A stretch of DNA of 64,000 bases, taken from NCBI GenBank assembly GCA_024235915.1, contig JACKLO010000023.1:1-64000 (forward strand), given 5' to 3'. This DNA comes from Burkholderiaceae bacterium. GTDB lineage: Bacteria > Pseudomonadota > Gammaproteobacteria > Burkholderiales > Burkholderiaceae_C. The stretch's first letter is position 1. Every line of letters starts with the position of its first letter. The position numbers and the translations under genes are program-made. Below are positions 27,114 through 35,831 of this stretch, piece after piece. The notes under the pieces were generated by a model. The model was not told the DNA's origin. It did not search any database and saw nothing but the letters and a program-made list of their open reading frames with translations.

Positions 27114-27824
27114 TCAGCGCCCGCAGGCCTTGCGCCAGGCGGCGAAGTCGTCCTTCGTGCCCGGGTCGGTGGGCGGGTACAGGCCCAGGATGCTGCGGCC
27201 TTCGAGCACCTTCTCCTGCACGTAGTCCTCGAACACCGTCATCTGCACCGCCTCGTCGGCGATCGCATCGGCGATGCCGGCCGGGATCACGATCACGCCC
27301 TCGGCATCACCGACGACGATGTCACCCGGGAACACCGGCGTGTCGCCGCAGCCGATCGGCTCATTGATGGCGATGGCCTGGTGCAGCGTCAGGTTGGTGG
27401 GCGCGCTGGGGCGGTTGTGGTACGCCGGGATCGAGAGCTTCGCGATCTCCGGGCTGTCCCGGAAGCCGCCGTCGGTGACGACGCCGGCCACGCCGCGCTT
27501 CATCAGCCGGCTGACCAGGATGCCGCCGGCCGACGCGGCGCGCGGGTCCTTGCGGCTGTCGATCACGAACACGGCCCCGGGCGGGCACTCTTCCACCGCC
27601 TTGCGCTGCGGGTGACCGCGGTCCTCGAAGACGCTGATCGGGTTCAGGTCCTCGCGCGCCGGCATGTAGCGCAGCGTGAAGGCCGGGCCCACCATGTTGG
27701 GCAGGCCGGCGTTCAGCGGCCGCACGTCCTGGATGAACTGCTGGCGCAGGCCGCGCTTGTAGAGGGCGGTGCACAGCGTGGCCGTGCTCACGCCCATCAG
27801 CTTCTGTCGGGTCTCGGGGTTCAT
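27114..27824 (-). CDS. RraA/HMG aldolase family protein
   Basis: A 236-residue protein starting MNPETRQKLMGVSTATLCTA with AAGG before the start. Family motifs are ASAGGILVSRLMKRGVAGVVTDGGFRDSPEI (the G-x-R-D substrate/metal motif) and PVFPGDIVVGDAEGVIVIP. Members include 4-hydroxy-4-methyl-2-oxoglutarate aldolase, oxaloacetate decarboxylase and the RNase E inhibitor RraA. In this sugar-acid locus an aldolase or decarboxylase role is more likely than RNA regulation. It is 22 bases downstream of the aldehyde dehydrogenase gene. Confidence 0.82.
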   Translation of the reverse strand: MNPETRQKLMGVSTATLCTALYKRGLRQQFIQDVRPLNAGLPNMVGPAFTLRYMPAREDLNPISVFEDRGHPQRKAVEECPPGAVFVIDSRKDPRAASAGGILVSRLMKRGVAGVVTDGGFRDSPEIAKLSIPAYHNRPSAPTNLTLHQAIAINEPIGCGDTPVFPGDIVVGDAEGVIVIPAGIADAIADEAVQMTVFEDYVQEKVLEGRSILGLYPPTDPGTKDDFAAWRKACGR

Positions 27825-27846
27825 GGGTGCCTTGAGAGGTGAAGGA

Positions 27847-29283
27847 TCAGCAGGGCTGGCCGCCCAGCCCTTGCAGCCAGGCGGGTGCGTCCTGCAGCGC
27901 CACGGGGCGCAGGAAGCGGTCCATTGCGGCCCAGCCCACGGACGTGGTCTCGGCACGCGTGGACGACGGCCACGGGCCGCCATGCTGCTGGCCGGCCGTG
28001 ACGGCCACGCCGGTGGGCACGCCGCTGAACAGCACGCGGCCGGCGGTCTGCATCGCGGCGCGCACCAGGGCGCGGCTGTCCGCGTCGTCGGTGTCGGCAC
28101 CCCACAGTGTGACGGTGAGGCTGCCGCCGATGGCCTGCAGCACGGCCGCGGCTTCGTCGGTGGACGCGGCGCGCACCACCAGCGCGGCGGGGCCGAAGAC
28201 CTCGTCGTGCAGCGCGGGGGTGGCGATGAAGGTGGCGGCGGTCGTGACGGCGAGGGCCGGGGTCGGCGCATCGCCGCCAGTGCCGGGTGCCCCAGGGGCG
28301 ACGCGCCACTGCACGCCGGGGGTGGCCGCCCAGCGCGCGACACCGGCGTCGAAGTTGGCGCGCATGCCCGGCGTGAGCATGGCGTGCGGGCGGGCGTCGC
28401 CCAGCGCGGCGGCCAGCGCGTCGACGAAGCGGTCGGAAGCCGGGTCGTCCAGCAGCACGATCACGCCCGGGCTGGTGCAGAACTGGCCGCAGCTCAGGGT
28501 GATGGAGCCGGCCAGCGTGGTGGCCAGGGCGGGGCCCTGCGCAGCCAGCACGGCCGGGCGGGCGACCACCGGGTTGATCGAGCCGAGCTCACCGAAGAAC
28601 GGGATCGGCCGCGGCCGCGCGTTGGCCACCGCCTGCAGCGCCGCGCCGCCGCGGAAGCTGCCGGTGAAGGCCACGGCCGCGATGGCCGGGTGCTGCACCA
28701 GGTGCACCCCCACGGCCACCGCGGCGCCTTCGACGAGGCCGAACACGCCGGCCGGCAGGCCCTGGGCCTGGACGACACCGGCGGCCAGCGCTGCCGTGGC
28801 GCGCGTGAGTGCCGGGTGGGCCGGGTGACCCTTCACGATCACCGGACAGCCGGCGGCCAGCGCCGACGCGGTGTCGCCGCCCAGCACCGAGAACGCGAAC
28901 GGGAAGTTGCTGGCCGAGAACATGGCCACCGGGCCCAGCGGCTGGCGCACACGCAGCAGGGCGGGGTGGCCCGCGGGCGGCGCGCCGGCCACGGCCGGGT
29001 CGTCGGTGTGGGCGAAGGGATCACCAGCCTCCACCCGCGTGGCAAAGCCGCGCAGCTGGAAGGCGGTGCGGTCCAGCTCGCCGTTCAGGCGCGCCGGGCC
29101 CAGGTGCGACTCGCGGTCGGCCAGCGGCACCAGGGTGTCGCGCGCGGCCTCCAGGGCCTCGGCCAGGCCGCGCAGCAGCGCGGCTCGGGTGGCGGCACTG
29201 CTGGCGGCCCAGGTGTCGGCTGCTGCAGCGGCGGCGGCGACGGTGGCGTCGATCTGGGCGGAGGTGTGGTCGGTCAGGTTCAT
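27847..29283 (-). CDS. aldehyde dehydrogenase, likely 2-oxoglutarate semialdehyde dehydrogenase
   Basis: A 478-residue NAD(P)-dependent aldehyde dehydrogenase. The cofactor region is FSASNFPFAFSVLGGDTASALAAGCPVIVKGHPAHP, the general base lies in FFGELGSINPVV, and the nucleophile is Cys269 in SCGQFCTSPGV. ASNFPFAFSVLGGDTASA and HPAHP are typical of the KGSADH group, which oxidises 2-oxoglutarate semialdehyde to 2-oxoglutarate in oxidative pentose and hexarate pathways. It lies 13 bases after the Bug receptor gene. Confidence 0.87.
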   Translation of the reverse strand: MNLTDHTSAQIDATVAAAAAAADTWAASSAATRAALLRGLAEALEAARDTLVPLADRESHLGPARLNGELDRTAFQLRGFATRVEAGDPFAHTDDPAVAGAPPAGHPALLRVRQPLGPVAMFSASNFPFAFSVLGGDTASALAAGCPVIVKGHPAHPALTRATAALAAGVVQAQGLPAGVFGLVEGAAVAVGVHLVQHPAIAAVAFTGSFRGGAALQAVANARPRPIPFFGELGSINPVVARPAVLAAQGPALATTLAGSITLSCGQFCTSPGVIVLLDDPASDRFVDALAAALGDARPHAMLTPGMRANFDAGVARWAATPGVQWRVAPGAPGTGGDAPTPALAVTTAATFIATPALHDEVFGPAALVVRAASTDEAAAVLQAIGGSLTVTLWGADTDDADSRALVRAAMQTAGRVLFSGVPTGVAVTAGQQHGGPWPSSTRAETTSVGWAAMDRFLRPVALQDAPAWLQGLGGQPC

Positions 29284-29296
29284 CGGCGGATTGTGG

Positions 29297-30283
29297 TCAC
29301 TGGGGCTTGATGCCGGCAGTCTGGATCACCCTCGCCCACTTGTTGACTTCGCCCTGCACGAAGCCGGTGTAGGGCTTGCCGCCCTGCGTGGGCACGACGA
29401 AGCCCACGCCTTCCATGCGCTGCACGATCTCCGGCGAGGCCATGATCTTCTTCAGCGCCGCTTCCAGCTTGTCGACGATGGGCTGCGGCGTGCCGGCCTT
29501 GACCGACATGCCCGACCAGCTCAGCGCCTCGTAGCCCTGCACGCCGGTCTCGGCGATGGTGGGCACGTCGGGGTACAGCGGGTTGCGGGCTGGGCTGGTC
29601 ACGGCCAGCGGGCGCAGCTTGCCGGCCTTCACGTGGGCCAGGGCGACGTCCTGGTTGATGAACATCATCGGGATCTGGCCGCCCAGCATGTCCTGCATCA
29701 TCGGGCCGCCGCCGCGGTAGGGGATGCCGACGATGAACAGCGGCTGGCCCTTGTCACCGCCCACCTGCTTGAGCAGCTCCATCGCCATGTGGCCCGACGC
29801 GGCGTGCGTGTAGCCGTAGCTCAGCTTGCCCGGGTTCTTCTTGATGTAGGCCACCAGTTCCTGGAAGGTCTTGAACGGCTGGTCCGGGTGCACGACCAGG
29901 ATGTTCGGGCCGGAGTGCACCTGGGTCAGGTGCACGAAGTCCTTCATCGAGTCGTAGGGCAGCTTGGGGTTCAGGCCGTGGGCCACGGCGTTCTGGCCGA
30001 CACCGGTCTGGATCAGCGTGTAGCCGTCGGCCGCGGCCTGCAGCGCGCGCTGGGTGCCGATGACGCCGCCGGCGCCGCCAATGTTCTCCACGATCACCGG
30101 CTGGCCCAGTTCCTGGCTCAGCGGCGCGGCGATCATGCGCGCCATCACGTCGCTGGTGCCGCCGGCCGGGAAGGGGCTGACGATCTTGATCGCGCGGGTG
30201 GGCCAGTCGGACTGGGCCAGCGCGGGCGCGGCCACGGTGGCGGCGGCCAGGGCCAGGGCGGCGAGCAGGGGGCGGCGTTGCAT
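29297..30283 (-). CDS. Bug/TctC-type tripartite tricarboxylate transporter receptor
   Basis: A 328-residue periplasmic binding protein with signal peptide MQRRPLLAALALAAATVAAP and cleavage after ALAQ. The Bug family is shown by WPTRAIKIVSPFPAGGTSDVMARM, IVENIGGAGGVIGTQRAL, SYGYTHAASGHMAMELLK and YRGGGPMMQDMLGGQI. These receptors bind small organic acids for TctAB transporters or act in sensing; no TctA or TctB gene is present here. A strong GAGGAG site precedes the start. It is the first gene of the minus-strand operon and is divergent from the dehydratase. Confidence 0.9.
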   Translation of the reverse strand: MQRRPLLAALALAAATVAAPALAQSDWPTRAIKIVSPFPAGGTSDVMARMIAAPLSQELGQPVIVENIGGAGGVIGTQRALQAAADGYTLIQTGVGQNAVAHGLNPKLPYDSMKDFVHLTQVHSGPNILVVHPDQPFKTFQELVAYIKKNPGKLSYGYTHAASGHMAMELLKQVGGDKGQPLFIVGIPYRGGGPMMQDMLGGQIPMMFINQDVALAHVKAGKLRPLAVTSPARNPLYPDVPTIAETGVQGYEALSWSGMSVKAGTPQPIVDKLEAALKKIMASPEIVQRMEGVGFVVPTQGGKPYTGFVQGEVNKWARVIQTAGIKPQ

Positions 30284-30416
30284 GGGGGGTCTCCTCGGGG
30301 AACGGGGTTGCGGATGACCGGGCGCCGTGGGGCGGGCCGGGTCCTGCGGGTGGGTGGATCGGGGCGGGATCGGCGAGGTGATCGGGGTTTCTGGGGAGGT
30401 TTCGCTGGATTGGAAC

Positions 30417-30431
30417 TTTAGTATATTAGTG
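30417..30431. promoter_or_regulatory. candidate GntR operator in the divergent promoter region
   Basis: TTTAGTATATTAGTG is an AT-rich, near-palindromic block (core TAGTATATTA, one mismatch) in a very GC-rich gap. FCD-type GntR regulators commonly bind short palindromes centred on TAT/ATA. It lies between the Bug receptor and dehydratase genes and could let the linked GntR protein control both. Confidence 0.45.
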
Positions 30432-30526
30432 TCACAGATCCAGCCCGGGAAAACCACGAGACCCGGTCGGGCCTGCGGCGGTGGCCCGGCACCGGCCGCG
30501 GCGCGGCCGCCGTTAACCTCTCGCCC

Positions 30527-32272
30527 ATGACCGCCTCCAGCCGCAAGAAGACCCCCGCCGACCTGCGCAGCGCGCGCTGGTTCGCCCCCGACGACCTGCG
30601 TTCCTTCGGCCACCGCTCGCGCACCATGCAGATGGGCTATGGCCCGGAGGACTGGGCCGACAAGCCGGTGATCGCCATCGTCAACACCTGGTCCGACGCC
30701 CAGCCCTGCCACATGCACTTCAAGGAGCGGGTGCACGACGTCAAGCGCGGCATCCTGCAGGCGGGCGGCTTTCCGCTGGAGCTGCCGGCGCTGAGCCTGT
30801 CGGAGAGCTACGTCAAGCCGACGACCATGCTCTACCGCAACATGCTGGCGATGGACACCGAGGAGCTGCTGCGCTGCCACCCGGTGGACGGCGCAGTGCT
30901 GATGGGCGGCTGCGACAAGACCACGCCGGCGTTGGTGATGGGCGCGCTCAGCATGGGTCTGCCCTTCGTCTACATCCCCGCAGGCCCGATGCTGCGCGGC
31001 AACTTCCAGGGCCAGCAGCTGGGTTCCGGCACCGACGCCTGGAAATTCTGGGACGAGCGCCGCGCCGGCAACCTCACGAAGGCGCAGTGGCTGGGCGTGG
31101 AAGGTGGCATCGCGCGCTCGCACGGTCACTGCATGACCATGGGCACGGCGTCCACGATGACCGCCATCGCCGAAGCCATGGGCCTGACGCTGCCCGGCGC
31201 CAGCTCCATCCCCGCGCCGGATGCCAACCACCCGCGCATGTGCGCCGCCGCCGGCCGCCGTGCGGTGGAGATGGTGTGGGAAGACCTGACGCCCGACCAG
31301 ATCCTCACGCCCGCCGCGGTGAAGAACGCGGTGACGGTGGCCATGGCCACCGGCTGCAGCACCAACGCCATCATCCACCTGATCGCGATGGCGCGCCGCG
31401 CCGGCGTGCCGCTGACGCTGGACGACCTGGACGCCATCGGCCGCACCACGCCGCTGATCGCCAACGTGCGGCCGTCCGGCCAGGGCTGGCTGATGGAGGA
31501 CTTCTACTACGCCGGCGGCCTGCCGGCGCTGATGAAGAACCTGGGCGACAAGCTGGATCTCTCGGCGCGCACCGTCAGTGGCCGCACGCTGGGCGAGGAC
31601 ATCGCCGAGGCCAAGGTCTTCAATCACGACGTCATCCGCCCGCTGGACAAGCCGGTCTACCACGAGGGCTCGCTGGCCGTGCTGCGCGGCAACCTGGCGC
31701 CCGACGGCGCGGTGATCAAGCCTGCCGCCTGCGACCCCAAGTACTACAAGCACCGCGGCCCGGCCCTGGTGGCCGACAGCTACCCGGAACTCAAGAAGAT
31801 CATCGACGACGAGGACCTGGACATCCACCCCGACACCGTGCTCGTGCTGCGCAACGCCGGCCCGCAGGGCGGCCCCGGCATGCCGGAGTGGGGCATGATT
31901 CCGATGCCCAAGGCCCTGCTCAAGCGCGGGCAGCGCGACATGGTGCGGCTGTCGGACGCGCGCATGAGCGGCACCTCCTACGGCGCCTGCGTGCTGCACG
32001 TGGCACCGGAAGCCTACGTGGGCGGGCCGCTGGCGCTGCTGAGGAACGGCGACATCGTCGAGCTGGACATCCCCGCACGCACGCTGAACATGGTGGTCAG
32101 CGACGAGGAACTCGCACGCCGCCGCGCCGAATGGACACCGCCAGCACCGCGCTACCACCGCGGCTACGGCTGGATGTTCGCGCGCCACATCGAGCAGGCC
32201 GACAAGGGCTGTGACTTCGACTTCCTGCGTGCCGAGTTCGGGCCGAACCCGGGCGAGCCCGACATCTACTGA
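30527..32272 (+). CDS. IlvD/EDD family sugar-acid dehydratase (L-arabonate dehydratase-like)
   Basis: A 581-residue Fe-S dehydratase. The cluster cysteines are Cys61 (DAQPCHMHF), Cys129 (MGGCDKTTPALV) and Cys277 (ATGCSTNAIIH). Other family marks are WLGVEGGIARSHGHCMTMG and DARMSGTSYGACVLHV. The aldonate branch is suggested by SRTMQMGYGPEDWADKPVI and by the partner genes. Enzymes of this group convert pentonates or hexonates to 2-keto-3-deoxy acids. L-arabonate and D-xylonate cannot be separated from sequence alone. Confidence 0.87.
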   Translation: MTASSRKKTPADLRSARWFAPDDLRSFGHRSRTMQMGYGPEDWADKPVIAIVNTWSDAQPCHMHFKERVHDVKRGILQAGGFPLELPALSLSESYVKPTTMLYRNMLAMDTEELLRCHPVDGAVLMGGCDKTTPALVMGALSMGLPFVYIPAGPMLRGNFQGQQLGSGTDAWKFWDERRAGNLTKAQWLGVEGGIARSHGHCMTMGTASTMTAIAEAMGLTLPGASSIPAPDANHPRMCAAAGRRAVEMVWEDLTPDQILTPAAVKNAVTVAMATGCSTNAIIHLIAMARRAGVPLTLDDLDAIGRTTPLIANVRPSGQGWLMEDFYYAGGLPALMKNLGDKLDLSARTVSGRTLGEDIAEAKVFNHDVIRPLDKPVYHEGSLAVLRGNLAPDGAVIKPAACDPKYYKHRGPALVADSYPELKKIIDDEDLDIHPDTVLVLRNAGPQGGPGMPEWGMIPMPKALLKRGQRDMVRLSDARMSGTSYGACVLHVAPEAYVGGPLALLRNGDIVELDIPARTLNMVVSDEELARRRAEWTPPAPRYHRGYGWMFARHIEQADKGCDFDFLRAEFGPNPGEPDIY

Positions 32273-32295
32273 CCGGGCAAGGGACAATCCGTCCG

Positions 32296-33024
32296 ATGCC
32301 GGCACCCGCCATCGATCTGCCCGACCTCGGCACGGCCGCCGCAGCGCCGCCGCGGCCGCTGCTGGACCGCCGCCAGCCCATCGTGCCGCAGATCCACCAG
32401 ATCCTGCGCGAGCGCATCGTGTCTCTGGAATGGGCGCCCGGGCGGCAGCTGGCGCGGGCCGAGATCGCCGACGAATTCGGCGTCAGCCAGACGCCGGTGC
32501 GAGAGGCGCTGCTGAAGCTGGAGGACGACGGCCTGATCGCCGTCTGGCCGCAGTCGCGCACCGAGGTGTCGCCGATCAATGTGGCCAAGGTGCGTGAGGT
32601 GATGTTCCTGCGCCGCGCGCTGGAGCTCGAGGTGGCGCTCACCGTGGCCGCGCTGCAGCCCGCCGCGGACCTGGCGCCGGCCCACGCCATCGTCGACGAA
32701 CAGCGCCTGCTGGCGCCTGATGACGCCGGCTTGCGCCGCTTCATGGCGGTGGACCGCGAGTTCCATCGCACGCTGTTCGTGCTCGCAGGCCAGAGCGCGC
32801 TGCACGACCTGCTGGAGGAGCGCAGCGCCGACCTGGACCGCGTGCGCCGACTTCACCTGCCGATGCGCGGCAAGCGGCTGGAGATCCTGGCCGACCACGA
32901 GGCCATGCTCGACGCCATCGCCGCGGCGGACGCGGCTGCCGTCACGCGTGCGGTGCGCCACCACCTCACCGGCACGGCCGCCACGCTGGACGCGCTGGCG
33001 GCCCAACACCCGGCCTACTTCTGA
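32296..33024 (+). CDS. GntR family transcriptional regulator with FCD domain
   Basis: A complete 242-residue regulator. The winged HTH is IVPQIHQILRERIVSLEWAPGRQLARAEIADEFGVSQTPVREALLKLEDDGLI, and the FCD ligand domain includes FMAVDREFHRTLFVLAGQSALHDLLEER and a metal-type His in ILADHEAMLDAI. It starts 23 bases after the dehydratase stop and is probably co-transcribed. It is the likely local sensor of a sugar acid. Unlike the gene at 26269, its N-terminal helix is intact. Confidence 0.88.
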   Translation: MPAPAIDLPDLGTAAAAPPRPLLDRRQPIVPQIHQILRERIVSLEWAPGRQLARAEIADEFGVSQTPVREALLKLEDDGLIAVWPQSRTEVSPINVAKVREVMFLRRALELEVALTVAALQPAADLAPAHAIVDEQRLLAPDDAGLRRFMAVDREFHRTLFVLAGQSALHDLLEERSADLDRVRRLHLPMRGKRLEILADHEAMLDAIAAADAAAVTRAVRHHLTGTAATLDALAAQHPAYF

Positions 33025-33038
33025 GGGGCCGCGTCTGA

Positions 33039-33057
33039 CGGCCCGCCCGGCGGGCCG
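33039..33057. terminator. GC hairpin between convergent genes
   Basis: CGGCCCGCC and GGCGGGCCG flank a one-base loop, between the end of the GntR gene and the convergent PEP-CTERM gene. There is no T-run, so it would be a weak or factor-assisted bidirectional terminator. Confidence 0.45.
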
Positions 33058-33077
33058 CCGGGCGCGTTGGTGCGGTG

Positions 33078-34232
33078 TCAGCGCCGCCGGCTTGCCAGCC
33101 CGGCCAACCCGGCCACAGCCACCAGCAATGCGGTGCCGGGCTCCGGCACGCTTTGCCTGTCATCGGCCGCGGACATCGCGGTGACGAAGCCGTTGTCCAG
33201 CGCCAGACCGGAATCGAGGTCCAGGTTCAGGCCGACATCGCCGCGCAGCACCGCATGCGCCGCCGAGGCGCGGTCCCCCGGGATCACGTCCAGACGCAGG
33301 TAGGCCAGGCCGCCGGTGGCGCTGATGCCGAGCACACCCTGGGAACCCAGCACGTCGCCGGTGAGGTCGAACAGGTCGTCGCGCACGAAGCTGCCGAAGT
33401 CCAGCGCTGCCATGCCGCCCATCAGCGAGAACAGGCCGGCGGGCCCGACGTCCTCGAACAGCAGGTCGAACAGCGGCTCGTAGACGTTCACGCTGCCCTG
33501 CGCATTGACGCCCACCACAAAGCCGCCGACCACCGCGAGTCCGGTGTCGGCCGCAAAGCCCAGCTGGCGGCTCACCATGCTGGCGCTGCCGGTCTGGCCA
33601 TCGGTGCGCAGCAGGCGCAGGCGGCCGTCGGTGGTGGTGCCGATCAGGCCCTGGACCGGGCCGGCGCCCAGGATTGAGTCCTGGCCGAACAGACCTTGCC
33701 CAGCGCCGAGGTTGAAGTTCACCAGGTCGCTGCCCAGCGAAAACAGGCCGCCCACGGAGGAGGTGGTGAACGGGGTGTCGGTGCCGGCTTCGACGTAGGT
33801 CAGGCCGCCGGCCGTGTTCACGCCGACCAGGAAGCCGGCACTCTGCGCGACGCCGCCGCGGCGCGAGAAGTCCTGCGCGGCGGCCGACGCGGTGTCTACG
33901 GCCGGCGGTGCGCCGATCACGTCGGTGGCGGCGAAGCCTAAACCGCCATTGCCGGCCATGCCGATCACGCCGTCGCGTCGCGCGCCCAGCGTGCCGGCAA
34001 AGGCATCGCCGGCCTGCGTCCTGCCCGCCATCAGGCCGCCACCCACGGCCAGCGTCTCGCCGCGCTGGGTCACGTTGAGAAAGCTCACGCCGCTGCCGAG
34101 GTCGAGCAGGCTGAGCGTCGGCGCGGCGTTCGCCAAGGCCGGGGCCGCCGCGAGGGCCATCACCGCGGCGGCGCGGGCCAGGGAGCGTGTGACCTCAGCG
34201 GTCGTGATCGGGGGCAGGCGCATGGCGGTCAT
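33078..34232 (-). CDS. PEP-CTERM sorting domain protein
   Basis: A 384-residue exported protein. A signal peptide (LARAAAVMALAAAPALANA) is followed by a Gly-rich body of loosely repeated beta segments (GVIGMAGNGGLGF, GFLVGVNTAGGLTYVE, GFVVGVNAQGSVNVYE, GVLGISATGGLAYLRL). The tail VPEPGTALLVAVAGLAGLASRRR is a canonical PEP-CTERM signal: VPEP, hydrophobic helix, basic end. Exosortase would process it, and such proteins go to the envelope or extracellular matrix. ATG at 34232 was chosen, but 34223 is also possible. Confidence 0.82.
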   Translation of the reverse strand: MTAMRLPPITTAEVTRSLARAAAVMALAAAPALANAAPTLSLLDLGSGVSFLNVTQRGETLAVGGGLMAGRTQAGDAFAGTLGARRDGVIGMAGNGGLGFAATDVIGAPPAVDTASAAAQDFSRRGGVAQSAGFLVGVNTAGGLTYVEAGTDTPFTTSSVGGLFSLGSDLVNFNLGAGQGLFGQDSILGAGPVQGLIGTTTDGRLRLLRTDGQTGSASMVSRQLGFAADTGLAVVGGFVVGVNAQGSVNVYEPLFDLLFEDVGPAGLFSLMGGMAALDFGSFVRDDLFDLTGDVLGSQGVLGISATGGLAYLRLDVIPGDRASAAHAVLRGDVGLNLDLDSGLALDNGFVTAMSAADDRQSVPEPGTALLVAVAGLAGLASRRR

Positions 34233-34351
34233 CAAGACGGAACGGGATGGCCACCACCTTAGTTCGGCTGCGTTTCAGCCGCGTCTCAACGCGCACGTTT
34301 CGCCGGGCAACGAGCCCCGCCCGGCCCCCGCGCTTGCGGGGCCCCACAGGG

Positions 34352-35344
34352 TCAGTTCGCGTCCTCGCGCAGCAGCCTGAAGCCCAGCAGCACGTAGCGC
34401 GTCGTGGCGTCGTTCCAGTTCCGGAACCCGCAGCGTGCGTAGAACGGCCAGGTGTGCCAGGATCCGCCCCGGCGCACGTGCAGAGGACCTTCGGCCGGGC
34501 CGGTGGGGTCGTCCTGCGGCGAACGGGCATAGAGGTCGTCGGCATGGCGGTCGGCCACCCACTCCCAGACGTTGCCGTGCATGTCGTGCAGGCCGAAGGC
34601 GTTGGGTGCGAACTGCGCCACCGGCGCGGTGAAGCGCCAGCCGTCGTGGGCCGGGAGTGCCTGCGCGGCCCAGCGCGGCCAATCCGCGGCGGCGTCGCGG
34701 TCGAACAGGTTGGCCACGCCGGCCAGGGCCGCGGGGTCGTCGCCGCTGTGCCAGTGGCTGCGCGTGCCGGCGCGGCAGGCGTATTCCCATTCCGCCTCGG
34801 TCGGCAAGCGGTAGCGCCGGCCTTCGGTGCGGCTGAGCCATCCCGCCATTGCGACCGCGTCGTGCCAGGTGACGTTGACCACGGGGTGGTCGTCGGTCTG
34901 CGCAAACCCGGGTTCCGCCCAGCAGAAACGTGGGTCACGACCGGCGAAGGCGTCGCCGCGCGCGGGCGGAGAGGCGGCCCGCGCCGCGTCGAAGTCATAA
35001 GCACCGGTGCCGTCGGCCACCGACTCGGGCACATGCCCGCTGGCCTGCAGGAAGGCGCGGAACTGGCCGACGGTGACCTCGGTGCGGCCCAACCAGAAGG
35101 GCCGCGTGATGTGCACGGTGTGTGCCGGCGCCTCGTCGGCGGTGTCGGCCAGGCGCTTGTTCTCCAGCGTGGGGAAATCGCGGGCGAAGGCTTCCGGCGC
35201 GACCTGACCGTCCATCGTGAAGCGGCCGGCCGGCAACTGCACGAAGGCCATGCCCAGGCTGTTGGTCTCGACGCGCGGGGTGGCGGCACAGCCCGCCAGC
35301 AATGCGGCCAGCAGCAGCGTCAACGGCCAGGGCAAGACGCGCAA
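34352..35344 (-). CDS. SUMF1/FGE-like lipoprotein lacking the catalytic cysteine pair
   Basis: A 330-residue protein with a lipobox (LLLAALLAGCAATP), so probably a lipoprotein. The SUMF1 fold is shown by NSLGMAFVQLPAGRFTMDG, LPTEAEWEYACRAGTRS, GLHDMHGNVWEWVAD and RRGGSWHTWPFYARCGFRN. True formylglycine-generating enzymes have a Cys after GGSW and a second in the next turn; here the first is His and the second is shifted, so sulfatase activation is unlikely. TTG 35344 was chosen as start because AAGGA sits six bases before it. It lies 16 bases after the DUF1854 gene, in the same operon. Confidence 0.8.
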   Translation of the reverse strand: MRVLPWPLTLLLAALLAGCAATPRVETNSLGMAFVQLPAGRFTMDGQVAPEAFARDFPTLENKRLADTADEAPAHTVHITRPFWLGRTEVTVGQFRAFLQASGHVPESVADGTGAYDFDAARAASPPARGDAFAGRDPRFCWAEPGFAQTDDHPVVNVTWHDAVAMAGWLSRTEGRRYRLPTEAEWEYACRAGTRSHWHSGDDPAALAGVANLFDRDAAADWPRWAAQALPAHDGWRFTAPVAQFAPNAFGLHDMHGNVWEWVADRHADDLYARSPQDDPTGPAEGPLHVRRGGSWHTWPFYARCGFRNWNDATTRYVLLGFRLLREDAN

Positions 35345-35360
35345 GGCGATTCCTTCAGCG

Positions 35361-35831
35361 CTACAGGAAGCGCTCCAGCAGCCGTCGCGAACGCCGGTCC
35401 AATGCAGCCGGCTGCATGATCTGGAACGCGATGCCATGCCGGTCGGTCACCAGCAGGCGGCCGTCAGGCAGGCGGCGGATATCCTCCTCCGCGTTCAGCA
35501 CCAGGGTGTGGCGGCCGCGGTCGGTGTCCACCGTCCAGTCGCTGGGTGTGTTGAAGGTGGACACGGCCACGAGGGCCTGGATGTGCGGCACGAACGTCCG
35601 GGCGGCGAGTTCCTCGTCCAGAAGCTGCCGCATCGCCGCGGGCAGGGTGGCAGGATCCTCGACCCACAGGCGCTCGTGGCCGTCCGGCCCCACCAGCGAC
35701 AGCGCACCGGCGGCATCGGACAGCGGAAAGGCGCGCACCGGGTGCACGTCCTCGTGCCGCGTGCCGTCGGCCAGCGTCAGCACCAAGCGCCCATGGGCGT
35801 CGCGTTCCAGCGTCGGCATGCCGCTGCTCAT
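35361..35831 (-). CDS. DUF1854 family protein, cyanophycin-associated
   Basis: A 156-residue protein with LVLTLADGTRHEDVHPVRAFPLS, LDEELAARTFVPHIQALVAVS, DWTVDTDRGRHTLVLNAEEDIRRL and a C-terminal LLVTDRHGIAFQI. This pattern is the DUF1854 family, found next to ABC transporter and cyanophycin synthetase genes. It has no signal peptide and no membrane segment. It overlaps the upstream ABC transporter gene by four bases (ATGA), implying that the two act together, perhaps as a cytoplasmic partner of the transporter. Confidence 0.85.
   Translation of the reverse strand: MSSGMPTLERDAHGRLVLTLADGTRHEDVHPVRAFPLSDAAGALSLVGPDGHERLWVEDPATLPAAMRQLLDEELAARTFVPHIQALVAVSTFNTPSDWTVDTDRGRHTLVLNAEEDIRRLPDGRLLVTDRHGIAFQIMQPAALDRRSRRLLERFL

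Noticed and set aside
30284..32305. Upstream extension of the Bug receptor gene to a 1,002-residue protein
   Set aside because: The signal peptide and a strong ribosome-binding site place the start at 30283; the extension is antisense to the dehydratase.
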